Made by a program: the position numbers and the translations under genes
Shown here: in pieces, positions 34,858 to 46,850 of the stretch
Layout of the letters: every line of letters starts with the position of its first letter
How positions within the stretch are numbered: position 1 is the first letter of the stretch
Notes under the pieces: generated by a model
Databases searched by the model: none
Told to the model about the DNA's origin: nothing
The model's input: the letters and a program-made list of their open reading frames with translations, nothing else
Origin: Acanthopleura granulata
Taxonomy: Eukaryota; Mollusca; Polyplacophora; Chitonida; Chitonidae
DNA length: 64,000 bases
Reading direction: 5' to 3'
Assembly: GCA_016165875.1 (NCBI GenBank)
Contig: JABBOT010000014.1
Coordinates: 5,012,093 to 5,076,092, forward strand

Positions 34858-35902
34858 ATGGCCCAAAGCAACAGAAACCAGGGTATTCAGGAAGTTCCAT
34901 TAGGATATAGTCTTAGATCCGGGATCACCAACATCGACTGAAATTACTTTTGATTCAGCTGCCAATTCCAACCCAGATATCGAACAAATCCTGCAGCCAA
35001 TTTATACCGTTCTTACCGGTTTGGCACATCAAAATTCGGAAACGGCTAGGATACTATCATCTTTTACAGACTCTAATTCTAGAGGGCATACTTTGCCTGG
35101 GCCAAAAGGTGTACCATCCCCAAAATCATTCACAGGTAAACCTGATGACGATTTTCAGACCTCTAGATCATTTCATAAGCTATGGCGATGTCTTTGGCTG
35201 GTCATACGCCCAAAGATTGAACATTTTCAAAATGTATTTAAGCGGACCTGCGCAATCTTTTTACTCTGGATTATCGGATTCAGTGAAACAAAATTTCGGA
35301 CAATTGGTAGATTCGTTCACAAGCCGTATCGACGGTCCCGAAATGCGTTGGGCGAGAGACAGTGCGCTCTACGCTAGACAACAGAGGATGAACGAGCCGC
35401 TAGAGGAATTTATAACAGATATTACACATCTCTGTAAAAGAGCTAGGAAATCCGGTGTTCAGACCTTATCATTCTTTATGCAGGGACTTAACCCTTTTCT
35501 AAGGTCCCATGTAATTTTTCAAAACCGAAAAATTTAGAGATTGTGCTAAACAAAGCCAGATTGGCTGAGAGTGCATATCCAAGTGCCGTCAGCATTGCTG
35601 CCTTAAATTCGCAAGCTGCGAAGCAGCAATCAATCACAAAGTCTCAGCCTGATAGCCACACCTCCTCAAATTCAAATGATTTCGACCGTTTTCGAGCCGT
35701 CGATGGCACCCCTATTTGTAAATCATGCCACCGACTAGGCCACATGGCGAAGGACTGCCCAGAGAAAACAAAAACTAAACCATCCTGTAGTTCTTGTAAA
35801 ACTCCTGGCTATGTAATCAACGGTTGTCGAAAAAGAAAGAGAAACAATGCCAGACGACAATCCTCGCAACCTAACAATTCGAGTTACGTGCCTTTAAACT
35901 AG
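34858..35902 (+). pseudogene. Gypsy gag, frameshifted
   Basis: A possible start ATG is at 34858. Gag-like coding continues in changing frames, with shifts near 34915, near 35160 and near 35530. Recognisable parts are the central gag domain around 35160-35530 and, near the end, one good zinc knuckle (CKSCHRLGHMAKDC) plus a second one in which the His is Tyr (CSSCKTPGYVINGC). Confidence 0.8.
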
Positions 35903-36614
35903 AGGAAGTTCACTATAACTGGGACGATAGTGAACTTCAGGTAGGAAGAGTTCGATTTCGACAAATCTAATCAAAACATTTCAGACTCGAAACTCAATGC
36001 TAGTAATAATACTATATCTCCCAGACCTAGGGTATGTACAACGGCTAGTTTAGCCATCAGGAGCAAATCCACCCGGGTTAAGCTAAATCCTAGACGCCCG
36101 CCAGAGCCTCAACATTCTTCTTCAAGAAATTCGGGTGACTCTAATCTTAATCATATTTCCCAAGGTAAAATCACTTTTGAAAATAAATGTGGTTCTGGAA
36201 ATAGCACCTCCGAGAGAAGCTTTAAAGAACTAGGTATTCAAACGGATGCTAGCGTTCCCAAATCCCTTGAAACAGCCACTATTAACAAAGGCACCCTGCA
36301 GCTTTCGTCTATTGATGTAAATCCAAACGGTGTGCAAGGTGACCGTGCTGACTGTGGGACGATAAGTGACTCTAACCCAAGTCTGCTGTCTAATGCCATT
36401 GTTCATCTGTTGAGCTTTATTATCATCGCGCTTATTGGTATTGTAAATGTTGGAAAGGAATTAGTTACAACGTTGCTCAGTTCAAACCCACGGCTTCCAC
36501 ACATCTGCGTTAATCTCTTCGAGAGACACAGACGTCACACCGAGCCGTCATCTGTTAAACCAGTCGATGCCGACATAGCTGTGGATTCGGAAAATGTAAC
36601 TGAAACAAAGAAGG
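35903..36614 (+). other. Gypsy region between gag and protease
   Basis: A continuation of the element with no recognised domain. An open frame at 36332-36628 carries a hydrophobic stretch (IVHLLSFIIIALIGIVNV), but there is no evidence it is translated on its own. Confidence 0.4.
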
Positions 36615-38640
36615 TAATTTTAGCTTGAATTGCTAGCTCTGTTCGCGCTAAGGCTAGTGACTCACCTGTCTCTGTTTCTTATAGACACAGGTTCTGGGGT
36701 AAGTGTTATTCAAAATGTGTTTAGACTTAGGGATCCAACGCTAAGAATGCTCCCTCTCACAGCTTCTGACATGCCTACCGTCGTTTCTACTAATGGATCT
36801 GTTATCAAGATATTAGGCACATTGTCTTTACCATTAGAGATAGGTAAATTACATGTTCACCATAAGGTATATGTCGTAGCTGATTTGACATATGAAGTGA
36901 TATTAGGTACTGACTTCTATGGTGGTCACATTAATTTTGATGAGGGCACGTTAAAACTTCGAGGTTCGGAGATTATTAAGCTACAAAAGAAGTATAATTT
37001 AACCGGTGCTAGCTTCACTCATGTCGAATTCAATGCAAATTCCCAAACTGTCTTTATGGCTAAAGTCCACAATGGTTTTCTTGAGGGTTGTTCTGGATTA
37101 TTTGAGCCTAATGAAGATTTATACGGTAAGATGGGCGTAATTGGAGCCCGAGCTTTAATCACCGTTGTTAATAGTCTTATCCCTATCAGAATGTTAAATC
37201 CCAGCTGGGAATCAGTTCACATAAGAGACTTACTGAACTTGGGAACATTTTCAGCAGATCAGTTTAATGTTTATCCTAGTGTAGCAGGTGAATGCCGTCT
37301 CTCTAGATAGTCCTTCTTCCCCAGGTAGTAACTGTAATCCCTTTAATCCCTTTAATGACCCTCCTGCGGTTGACTTAAGTACTTCGGAATTGGACACAGA
37401 CCAAAAGGGCAAACTTGAGAAGTTGTTGATGGACTACAGAGATGTGTTCGCAAACGATGATTCAGAATTATCTAAAAGCTCAACAATTAAGCATAGGATA
37501 GAGACGGGTGACCACGTCCCAATTAGACAAAGGCCGTATAGAGTGGGCCCAGCTCAGCGACAGGTCATAGATGATCACATACGTAAGATGCTAGACCAAG
37601 AGGTAATTGAGGAAAGTCAGTCTCCATGGGCAAGTCCAGTAGTGTTACTTAAAAAGATCGACAACTCTATACGTTTCTGTGTTGATTATAGGAGATTAAA
37701 CTCTGTCACATACAAGGATTCATACCCGTTACAAGGATGGAACAATCATTCCAAGCTATCTCGGGTAAGTGCGCTGCTTACTTTAGTACTTTGGACCTTA
37801 GAAGTGGTTACTGGCAGATAGAGCTGGATCCCCAGACTGCTGATAGAACTGTCTTCATAGTACACTCGGGTCTTTATCAGTTTACCCGACTTCCCTTTGG
37901 AGTCACAAATGCCCCCAGTTCATTCCACCGAGTTATGGAAAGTGTTCTTCGAGGTGTAACCTATCATATCTGCCTCATTTATATTGATGATATAATTGTA
38001 TTCTCTCCCAGTTTTGAAGATCATCTTAAACATCTAGAAGCGGTATTCCAGCGACTTAAGGAGACTGGGTTAAGACTGAAGCCTCAAAAGTACAATTTTG
38101 GTTGCAGGGATGTAAAGTGTTTGGGTCATGTGGTGTCTAAAGACGTAATTCGTCCAGATCCAGAGAAATGCAGGGTTATCAGTGAGTACCCAAGGACTAG
38201 GAACCTTAGAGAAGTTAGAAGTTTCACTGGTTTGGCTAATTACTATCGGAAATTTGTGAAAGGATTTTCGGCCACAGCCGCCCTTCTAAATGAGCTCACA
38301 AAGAAGGACAAACTGTTTGTGTGGTCTGCCGAATGCCAGGAAGTTTTTGAAAACCTGAAGCTTGCGCTAAGTAACTCTACTGTGTTAATCTTTCCCGACT
38401 TCGCCAAGCCATTTAAACTCTGTACAGACGTTAGTGACTTAGGAATAGGTATGATTCTAGCTCAGGACAAAGATGGAAAAGAGGCTGTAGTAGCATACGC
38501 AGGTAGGTCGCTAACCATCCATGAGTTCGACTTTACACTAGTTCATTGAGCAGGTAGAGTTCATGAAAATGCCGACGGGTTGTCTAGAATTCCTTTCAAA
38601 TCATCTGAGGTAAGCAAATCCACAGCAAAATAAGTCAGTA
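36615..38640 (+). pseudogene. Gypsy protease, reverse transcriptase and RNase H remnant
   Basis: The aspartic protease shows LIDTGSGVSVI and VILGTDF. The reverse transcriptase starts around 37380 (RQRPYRVGP, SPWASPVVLLKK, RFCVDYRRLN), shifts frame near 37730, and continues with the catalytic YIDDIIVFS box, the LGHVV motif and the start of the connection domain. RNase H then jumps from YAGRSLT directly to HEFDFTLVH and on to an ENADGLSRIP motif, so roughly 65-70 residues that carry most of its active site are deleted. Dead element. Confidence 0.88.
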
Positions 38641-38648
38641 TCAATGCC

Positions 38649-39990
38649 TTGGATCTCACCTTGGCTCAGCTCTCTGACTTTCAAAGGAAAGATCCGACAA
38701 CCTCCATGCTAATAGCATACTTAGAAAACAAGCAGCTGCCGTCAAAAGATGCGCATGCTAGAACTACTTTGCTAACAGCTGATCACTTTGCTCTGGATTC
38801 GGATGGTATCCTTCATCGCATTTCCATACCTGACAAAAGTCCAGCCAGTTCGAAAGGGCTGTTATTAGTTGTTCCAAACCAACTAAGGAAACAGATATTA
38901 TCCGCTTATCACGACGATCCCACTGGTGGTCATTTTGGCATTAGCAAGACCTATGAGAAAATTAAACGGCGGTACTTTTGGCACGGCATGTATGCTAACA
39001 CTGAACATTGGGTTAAAACTTGTACTAAGTGTAATACTAGGAAGACACCTAAATATTGTCGCAAAGCTCCTCTAAATCCCCTACCTCCGGTAGAAAGTGC
39101 ATTCGACCGAATCGCCATTCACCGTGTCGGCCCACTACCCACAACGACTCAAGGTAATAAGTATATTGTCGTAATTACGGATTACATGACGCGTTGGCCG
39201 GGAGCCTTCGCCGTCCAGTCAGTGGAGGCGCCTGTAATTGCCAAAGTCTTTTATAATGAGATAATATGTCGCCATGGGTCACCCAAAGTGTTATTATCCG
39301 ACAGGGGTACAAATTTTCTCTCGCGCCTTGTCCAAGAGTTGTGTAAGTTGTTTAACACCAAGCATGTATAAACAAGCCCTTTCCATCCCCAAACTGATGG
39401 CCTTACGGAAAAGTTCAACGGAACCCTGGTAACTGGTATTTCAATGTTTACAAACGACACACAGGACGATTGGGATACCTACATACCATCCATTTTGTTC
39501 GCTTACAGAACGTCCCCTGCTCTTGAAAGTACAGGTCTCACTTCCTTTCATTTGTTGTATGGTCGTGAGGCTGACCTACCGATAGATGTTACATTACATA
39601 GTAAAGACAGTAACCTACTATCATTCCGTGAATGCTTCGATGAGATTAAAGCTAACTTACAAGTAGCCCAAACACTAGCACGAGCAAAGTTGTCAATTTC
39701 TAAAGACCGTATGAAGAATAACTATGACAGAAACGCTAGGCCTCCACCCTACAAGGTTGGTGATTTGGCGTGGTTACATAACCCAAAAGTCCGGAAACGC
39801 ACAAAAAGACAATGAGCGATGCAAGCTGAGAAATAAAGTCTCCAACGAAATAAGAAGTGGTGGAACACAAGCTCTAGATGTACTATGGACATCAAAAACG
39901 AAGAACAAATCGACTATGTCGAGAGGCACGAAAGCCTTAAAAACTCCGATAACAAATCCCAGAACAAATCTCTTCGATGAACATGGATAT
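38649..39990 (+). pseudogene. Gypsy integrase, broken
   Basis: The zinc-binding HHCC region is intact (HFGISKTYEKIKRRYFWHGM, CTKCNTRK). In the catalytic core the first Asp is replaced by His (IHRVGPLP where IDxxGPLP is usual), the second is present (SDRGTNF), and a TAA follows FNTKHV near 39369 before FHPQTDG and the EKFNG that carries the Glu. The C-terminal part ends in frameshifted sequence inside the 200-bp repeated segment. Confidence 0.85.
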
Positions 39991-40006
39991 ATTAGAAAAT
40001 GACTGC

Positions 40007-40639
40007 CTTTCCGGTAACTTCGTCGCTCACACATATATATATATAAACTAAGGTGTCGAAATTTCTGGATGGTTTGATTGCAAAGATGTTTACAACACGG
40101 GCATTTCTTTACAGAAAGCACACTCTACGTACAATGAAACCGTACTCATAAAGAAAATACCTTCCAGAAACTACAGAACCGGCTATGACGTATACACAGC
40201 TCACGATCTAGGTCAAACGCTGACCTGATTTGCATAACAAAAGAAAATTATGCAATGCATTACAAAGGGATCACAACATGAGGTGTTTACGTGACTAACA
40301 AGGAGAGACATTTACGTGACCCGTCACATTTTGTCCAGTATTTTTTAACAGAGTGAAACGAATCTCGCGACCATTCTATTCTAGATAATACATATTTCAA
40401 CAAAATTCTATTCTAGATAATACATTTTTCAACAAAATTTAATACGTTATCATTTTTCACGCAAGATACATTGGTAGGTTTTTAAACCACGCCCTCTCTG
40501 CCCGTGAGCGCAGCATTATGAAGAAAAAGCAATGACTTCAGCACCCATGCGTTGCCCAAAGTTTAAGAATCCTTTGAGAAGGACTGACGAGGATGTAGCA
40601 TAGATCTTCAGGCTCTCAGCTTTACCATGGCATCCACTT
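40007..40639. other. Right flank of the gypsy element, no gene seen
   Basis: Includes a TA microsatellite near 40035 and two near-identical 37-bp copies around ATTCTATTCTAGATAATACA at 40373-40440. Confidence 0.45.
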
Positions 40640-40990
40640 TGCCAGGTTTGCAGTTGGGTTAAGTCGCTGCTTGGTTTTGCTCTGTACATCCATGTTGCCA
40701 ACTTTTTCGGTGGATTACCTTGTTACACGGTTTCTCTGTACATCCACATTGCCAGATTTGACGGTCGATTACGTCGTTACCTGGTTTCCTCTCTACATCC
40801 ACATCGCCAGGTTTGCCAGAGGGTTATGTAGCTACCACGTTTGCTCTGTACATCCATATTGCCATGCAGATCAGCTGGTGAGTTACGTCGCTGCCGGTTT
40901 TGCACAGTACATCTACATTGCCACGTTTGCCGCTGGATTACGTCGCTACATTGTTAGCTGCGTACATCTCACACTTCGAGCTTCGATCGT
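40640..40990. repeat. Minisatellite of about 60 bp
   Basis: About six degenerate copies of a unit containing GCTCTGTACATCCACATTGC, CAGGTTTG and GGATTACGTCGCTAC. The long open frame across it (40671-40997) is a product of the repeat. Confidence 0.8.
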
Positions 40991-41721
40991 GGATTAAGTC
41001 GATACAGTTATTGTTGTTAATGGTTTAGGATAGAGGCAAGCCCATAATAGGTGCCTGGAAAATGTTGCCGAAAGGCCAGGGATATTGCACATAATATAAA
41101 AGCCTACAGGACAGAAAGAAGAGCCAGAGAAGCGATGACTGTGTGATGGTTGGCAAATGGTCACACGTTACCGGTGAAATTCGGCTTGTTGTTCATGTAA
41201 GTGTTTAAGAAGTAAAGACTTACATACCCGCCAGCAAATAATAAATAAGCGTCGCCTTACATATAGACAATTAGGAGGTATTTACTTCGATGGAATAAAT
41301 TGTATGAAAAAATGGAAGAAGCATTTTTAGTGATTTATGATTTGGTAAATGATTAAGTGAACAGCAGAAGGCATTTTGCCTTTCAAATCGCTAGCAGGTA
41401 AGTCCCTGGTTCACGCGAAAAATGTGAAGAAAACATTTCAGCGCATTAATAGAAATGTGTCGTTCCCATGCCTAGATTCAATCCATATCTCAAGCATTTG
41501 AAGAAAAGATTTAAAGATTTAAATTTTAGCATACATCCGCTTTTACATATACATTTCCACTGGGTATTGCATTCATATATGATTTGTTAAATATATAGTG
41601 TTGTCCACATATAGCTCTTGTTTTTCAACAAAACCTGTTTCCACAGTAAAATGTCGTGGCTTATCCACGGATTAGTTTTAAGTAGCCTGTTTCTATAGAA
41701 TTATTCGCTTTGGCCTCTGCC

Positions 41722-42371
41722 TCAAGGCATGTGGGTGTAATAGCTCTTAGCTTGTATCAGCATGAAAGAACATACAAACTCTTCGTCTCCAAAAGGATAC
41801 AACCAGAAGAGGCGAGGAGAATTCGGGTAATCGAGGGGTCCGTTCAGATTGGCCGCGGTGCAGTTCTCCGCAAACCACCAGCCGGCATGCGAGGTCGTAG
41901 AACAGTTGTTGCTGACGTCGTTGTCAAAGGTGCTGAACGGTTTGTGCTTGATGTTACGTTGTGGGTCGTTGGCGGGTGTCAGGGAATCTCCGTCAGTGTT
42001 TCCAGGTTATAGGCCCCAAGGTGCAGTGTGTAACGCTCACTTTCGTCCCCGACTGACATCTGGTAGTAGAATACCTGCGCGTTTGACGTCTTGTCGCATC
42101 ACTCCGACTTGCAACTCGTAAACCCCTTGAGTCGTGATCTGGTGTAGGTTGTCATTGCCCACCCACCCATATCCATCTCCAAACCCCTCTTTATATGCTT
42201 GTCACGATTGGAAATAGTCATGTACAACGGAGTCAAATGTAGACCTATACAACACATACATCGATCCACCTACAGTGTACTGGTTACAATATACCGATTC
42301 CGGCGAACCTTTGGGTTGTATGAAGTAATGTCCAGCCATGTTAACCCTATCTCTGTAGCCTTCTGAACAGC
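41722..42371 (-). pseudogene. U4 exon 3: fibrinogen-related domain, broken
   Basis: Homologous to the U3 FReD exon. The acceptor AG before CTGTTCAG has become GT, so the exon cannot be spliced in as in U3. A TGA at 42202-42204 replaces the Trp codon that precedes the AYKEGFG motif. At least two small indels shift frame, near 42085 and near 42005. Still readable are WVGNDNLHQITTQGVYELQV, FSTFDNDVSNNC, AGWWFAENC and NLNGPLDYPNSP. The terminal TGA is kept. Confidence 0.9.
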
Positions 42372-44536
42372 ACGAAAACAGAGAAAATGAATACAACGAT
42401 TTTTATATGTTCCGTTATATGTTATATAGATATAAAAGCATGGGTTTAGCTAGGTTGGTGGGGGTCTTCCAGACGCCATATTCTGATATAATTAACACGG
42501 GAAAAACAGAGCAAAAGGAGGGAACTGTGCAAATGAGACACCCTGATTTTGAAACTCTGGCTAAATCTATGTGTACCAGATAACAAGCGATTCCTAAGTT
42601 TTATCAGTGAAAATAGAACGACCCATACAATGATGTACCATAGAAATTGAATGATTTGCACGCGTACTGTTAAACAGGAATTTTAATAGATATGCCGCAG
42701 AAAATATAGGCATGTAGACATTTTCAGATGTACCATAAAATAGAGCCAATTGTAGCTTGTTTCATGCAAAACACAGGTATTTATATAATAGATCAGTCAG
42801 CAACATGTGAAGGAGAGCCCTTGAAAAGAAAGTAAGGCAATTGATAGACACACCATAAGAGATGAATGATTTGTAAATATGCCGTGGGCAGTTCTGCCAT
42901 TTATAGATGTAAAATAGAGCGGTTTATAGATGTGCTATATATATCAAGTTGCCTTCGCTGGCGGAATCATCAAGCAGGGCGTACGAGAATACGACTAACC
43001 CCGCCGTAATCCCTGGAGATCAAGTGTTCGAATTCCATTTCTGGTGGATCAAGTGGGGCTTCCTCCAACGATAAACCAAGTGTCAGTCATATCCGTAAAG
43101 GCAGCGGGCAATATAAGTGGGCGAGAAGTTAAGGAGTATGACCAGTGCATAAATTGTAACTTTTTAAAAACACTTTTGTAAACCGATTCAAACCAGGTCT
43201 TTATATCTTTAAATTTATAGCTTCATCTGCTCTCGTTGATACTTGGAAAATAGCTTTACCGTGGTCTCTCACATATCACGAGTTCGTGTTTTAAGCCAGT
43301 CCGTTAATTTTTAACGTTATTTTGGATCTCTTATGTCCTTTTTTAGACTCACCTTTTTAGTTTGCCACACATTTTTCAAAACCTGTTGAAATAAATCTTG
43401 CTACTTGTCTCTTCGGTTACAAATTTCAGATCAAGCTCGCATTTGGGCCATTTTCACCCATTTTTTGTTTTTCACAAAATTATCACGGTCTGTTACACTA
43501 GGACAGTTTTCGAACATCTTCTCGAACAGTTCTTTAATCTGAATGGAAATATAGTGCATGGTTTCACTAAGGCATGCTACAGGCCCAGACTTTCTCATTT
43601 CATCCTACTTGAAAAAATTGTTGCTGTTTTGGTTCTGTTGTGGATTGTTGTGACCCAATCTTTATTACATTGTATCAATTTCATTGTTGTGCATTGACAG
43701 TGAACTGCGCTGGCTTTTTACTTTCCGAGTCAGAATTTGACCTAGATCTTGAGCTGTGTATACGCCATAGCCTTCACTGTGAAGCCTCTGTGTTAATGAG
43801 TTTTAGCGTCTGTGTACACAAATTGTCCTTTCTGGAAAGAAACACTCGCGTTGTAAGCTTGTTTAAAATTGCACTGCCCAGAAACATAGCTACACCACAC
43901 CATAAAAAAGCAAAGAAATTACAGGAATTCGCAGTATTTATGCCGTCAGCCCATACTGAAGATATTTTTGCTGGAGTTTTTGTTACCGGAGTTATTAAGG
44001 CCGTTCGATGTTGTCAATTTGAACTCAATTTAGAGCTCTACTGGCCTTAATGTTTTTTTAGTTGGATTTGCGTAAGGTTTATCGCTGTCAGCGATTTGAG
44101 CAAGCCATTAGTTTATTGCTTTTCTTTTCAGATTAACAGGATTTTGACATGGTTATTAAAGGGGACATGTATTGCTTTCGAAAGACATGCGGGAGTGTTT
44201 CACTAATTCTGGATCGCGGGCATCCGGGTACTTTCAGGCGCTAGCGGCAACGGTAAGCAGACGACGCAGTGAAAGATAACACGGGAAGGGATAGGAAAAT
44301 GAAAAACACGAGACAATATTCTGAGAACTACGACTTATAATAACCAGAAATTACAGTGTGTTTTACTACAAAACAATCTGCATAGCAAGTGTAAATTATG
44401 AGCGCTATCGAAACCTAGATTTGGACTCATGAGGCCGTGAAGCAGAGTTCCCTATCAACTTCCGTGTTATTTTGGCAATATTTCCACGGCCGCGAGCAAA
44501 GCGTGTTGGCACGAATAAAACCGCTAATGTCCAGAT
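42372..44536. other. U4 intron 2, mostly unassigned
   Basis: At about 42960-43130 there is a tRNA-like stretch with GTGTTCGAATTCC that could be the head of another SINE. At 43655-43880 lies the partner of the dispersed repeat at 2170-2340. Plus-strand open frames here (43398-44050) are hydrophobic but show no domain. Confidence 0.35.
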
Positions 44537-44757
44537 GTCCGTGGTCTCGAATGCGGCCGCTGCGAGTTCAAGCCCGGCTCATGCTGGCTTCCTCTCCGGC
44601 CGTACGTGGGAAGGTCCGCCAGCAACCTGCGAATGGTCGTGGGATTCCCCCAGACAATGGCGGGCTTCCTCCCACCAAAATGCTGGCCGCCGTCGTATAA
44701 GTGAGATGTTCTTGAGTAGGGCGTAAAACATCGAATAAGTAAACAGATGAATAAATA
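44537..44757 (+). repeat. tRNA-derived SINE (family A), head-truncated
   Basis: Begins in the B-box region (GCGAGTTCAAGCCCGGC), continues through the core and the CCGCCGTCGTATAAGTGAGA segment, and ends GTAAAACATCGAATAAGTAA. The A-box part is degraded. It is in U4 intron 2, antisense to the cluster. Confidence 0.85.
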
Positions 44758-44925
44758 TTCTTTGGGGGAAGATAATTCTCTCCACGAAAACATGTTTATG
44801 GATTAGCTTAAGTGCATTTTCTGTCCTCACCAGCGCAACTGAAATCATCCGCATCATTTAAGCTTCGCAATCATCTTAATATTAAATTATAACCAACATG
44901 GATACCTGCACAGGTAATGACTTAC

Positions 44926-45025
44926 CTCTCATTATCCGCTGACAGGTGAGACCGGCATAACTCTCCACGCATTTGCACCTGTCCTCATTATCCAGGTATT
45001 CCCCTCCATTCTGACAAGGAGACTC
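44926..45025 (-). pseudogene. U4 exon 2: EGF-like module, intact exon in a broken unit
   Basis: Bounded by TTTTGCAG and GTAAGT. The open frame ESPCQNGGEYLDNEDRCKCV and on to TCQRIMR is close to U3 exon 2 and has the same C1/C3 loss. Exons 1 and 3 of this unit are broken, so I call it part of a pseudogene. Confidence 0.85.
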
Positions 45026-46357
45026 CTGCAAAACAAATGACAACGGTCTGGGAATATTTACTTTGGCCTCATTGGCCACCAGCATAATTTTAAAACAATG
45101 GAGTCAAAAACTATGGAAGTCATACGTATCGACATGCTCGCTCCACACTGACATATTTTGTTCATCTGCGGAAATTTGTGTCCTGTTTCGTGTTTACGTT
45201 TTACAGCGTTATTCCCTTTTTTACCTGTATTCGTGTGTTATTGATGTTGGTCAAACCATTATTTATATATAATCCACGTACATAATGGCAATTTGTTTAC
45301 AGTTCAGAAAGTTTTCAGCTACTATATTTCTGACGCTGTACATATTTTCTGTACGTAATCTATAGCTTTTCTCGGATCTATTTCGTAAACTAACGGGTGG
45401 TTGAGTTTTTTTGTAGCATGGATGGCAGCATATGTTTGGAACTCAGTGTAACAATGGTAGTTATATAGTAAACCTATTGTCCTATTGCCGCCTTTTGTCT
45501 GGCTCCCTAGCAGTGTATTGCGTATACAACCAAGGACTTTTCAGTTTTAAACATTGTGTTGGATAAATTGTGTTAGGCTGCGCACTGAATTTGACACATC
45601 TGATTTCACACAGATCATTATGTCGCTCTGCGACATCCACGGAAACTGTTGACTTCTTAGCCATCTCCCGTTAACATTTTTTATATTTTAAGAAACTGTG
45701 GTTCTAATTTTATTCATGAAACTGATCCCTGGGAATTTAACTTTCAAAAATTATTTTAACCGGTGACGGCCCGAGTTGTGATCTGGGTACTTTGCTTTAA
45801 TTTGTTTTCTGGTAGATGTTTTTCTGCCTTTGATAGATCACATGAAAAACTGGAATGCATTTATAAATGACTGCGTCATGTCATACATGAAGAAGTAAGG
45901 AATGAACAAACTACTTAATTGCTACATGTGTACATAAAATTTAATTTCCTCTTGACTCGTTTTACGAGATAACCCTCGTTCTAATTCAAATGCGATGAAG
46001 TTTGCATTTGTAATGGTGGGAATGAAGAAATGACGACAAAGACTCTGAATGACACATTGTCTTGACACGTCCTCGGGATATGTTGTCCTTCTGTTCCCTA
46101 TCAGTAAGAGAAAATGTCTTTTGGACAACACTCTTGGAAATATACAACAAAGTAAATCTTTTGTAAGACGTCTATGTGCAAAAGGAACGTTTGCAAATTT
46201 TATATGCAGTCGTTCCATGTGAAGCACAGCAATACAAAGATCCTTGGGAAATAACGCCACGAAGCAGGACGGATAAGGTAAACATAACATCATTACCAAA
46301 GACGAGAAGGCTGCTCACATGTATGACAAGTTTCACGCCTCATGTGTCAGTATCTGT
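45026..46357. other. U4 intron 1, no gene seen
   Basis: No recognisable open frame or bounded repeat. Confidence 0.45.
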
Positions 46358-46850
46358 GGGGGCCTCCATAAACGAGAGGGAATTTAGCGCGCTAATGCAG
46401 CATAATGACCCAGGTGCCTGTCACAAATGTGATCGCTGTGAGTTCAAGACCAGCTCACGCTGTCTTCCTCTCCGGTCGAATGTGGGAAGGCACCCCCAAC
46501 CTGCGTATGGTCGTGGATTTTCCCCAGGGAGCTGTTTCATAAAATTAATTTTGGTCTTAAGCCAAAATTTGTAATCCAAATTAAACTGTGAAATACGTGC
46601 ATCACAAAGATCAAGTTTTGACCGCGGATTCTATGCTGTCACAGGGTGATTTCAGGTAAGTATGAGCATCGAGCGTCAAATATTTTGTTTTCTAAAAAAG
46701 ATTAAAACTTCGGGCTTTAGCCAAATATCACTTTGTGAAACAGGCTCCGGGCCATTTCCGCTTTCCTCCCAACATAGTTCTGGCCGCCGTCACATAAGTC
46801 AAATATACTTGAGCATGGCGTAAAAGACCAATCAAATAAATTAATAAATC
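46358..46850 (+). repeat. tRNA-derived SINE (family A) split by a MITE
   Basis: The head (GGGGGCCTCCATAAACGAG), the B-box-like GTGAGTTCAAGACC and the first core half run to 46529. The second half (CTTTCCTCCCAACATAGTTC, CCGTCACATAAGTC, tail) resumes at 46747. The interruption is an inverted-repeat element. Confidence 0.85.
46530..46746. mobile_element. MITE of about 217 bp inside a SINE
   Basis: The ends are imperfect inverted repeats of about 39 bp: AGCTGTTTCATAAA...TTTTGGTCTTAAGCC on the left, and AGCCTGTTTCACAAA...TTTGGCTAAAGCC read inward from the right. No coding sequence. Any target duplication is short or eroded. Confidence 0.75.

Larger units (their letters stand above)
34759..40006 (+). 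mobile_element. Ty3/gypsy retrotransposon internal region, decayed, no 3' LTR
   Basis: The order is primer-binding site, gag with a zinc knuckle, protease, reverse transcriptase, RNase H remnant, integrase, which is Ty3/gypsy order. Many frameshifts and stops are present. The right end stops exactly at the point where the left copy passes into the LTR. The element lies between U4 and U3. Confidence 0.88.

Noticed and set aside
33709..40121. Matching minus-strand open frames at 33709-33936 and 39774-40121.
   Set aside because: They are antisense to the repeated gypsy integrase end and have no independent support.
40671..40997. A 108-codon open frame.
   Set aside because: It is produced by the 60-bp minisatellite, whose copies keep frames open by chance.
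8174..42204. TGA at conserved Trp positions might mean a reassigned code.
   Set aside because: The same exons use TGA as the natural terminator, other stops and frameshifts are present, and the homologous U3 and ACLY use TGG for Trp.
43398..44050. Overlapping plus-strand open frames with hydrophobic stretches in U4 intron 2.
   Set aside because: No domain, no splice context, and part is a dispersed repeat also found at 2170-2340.
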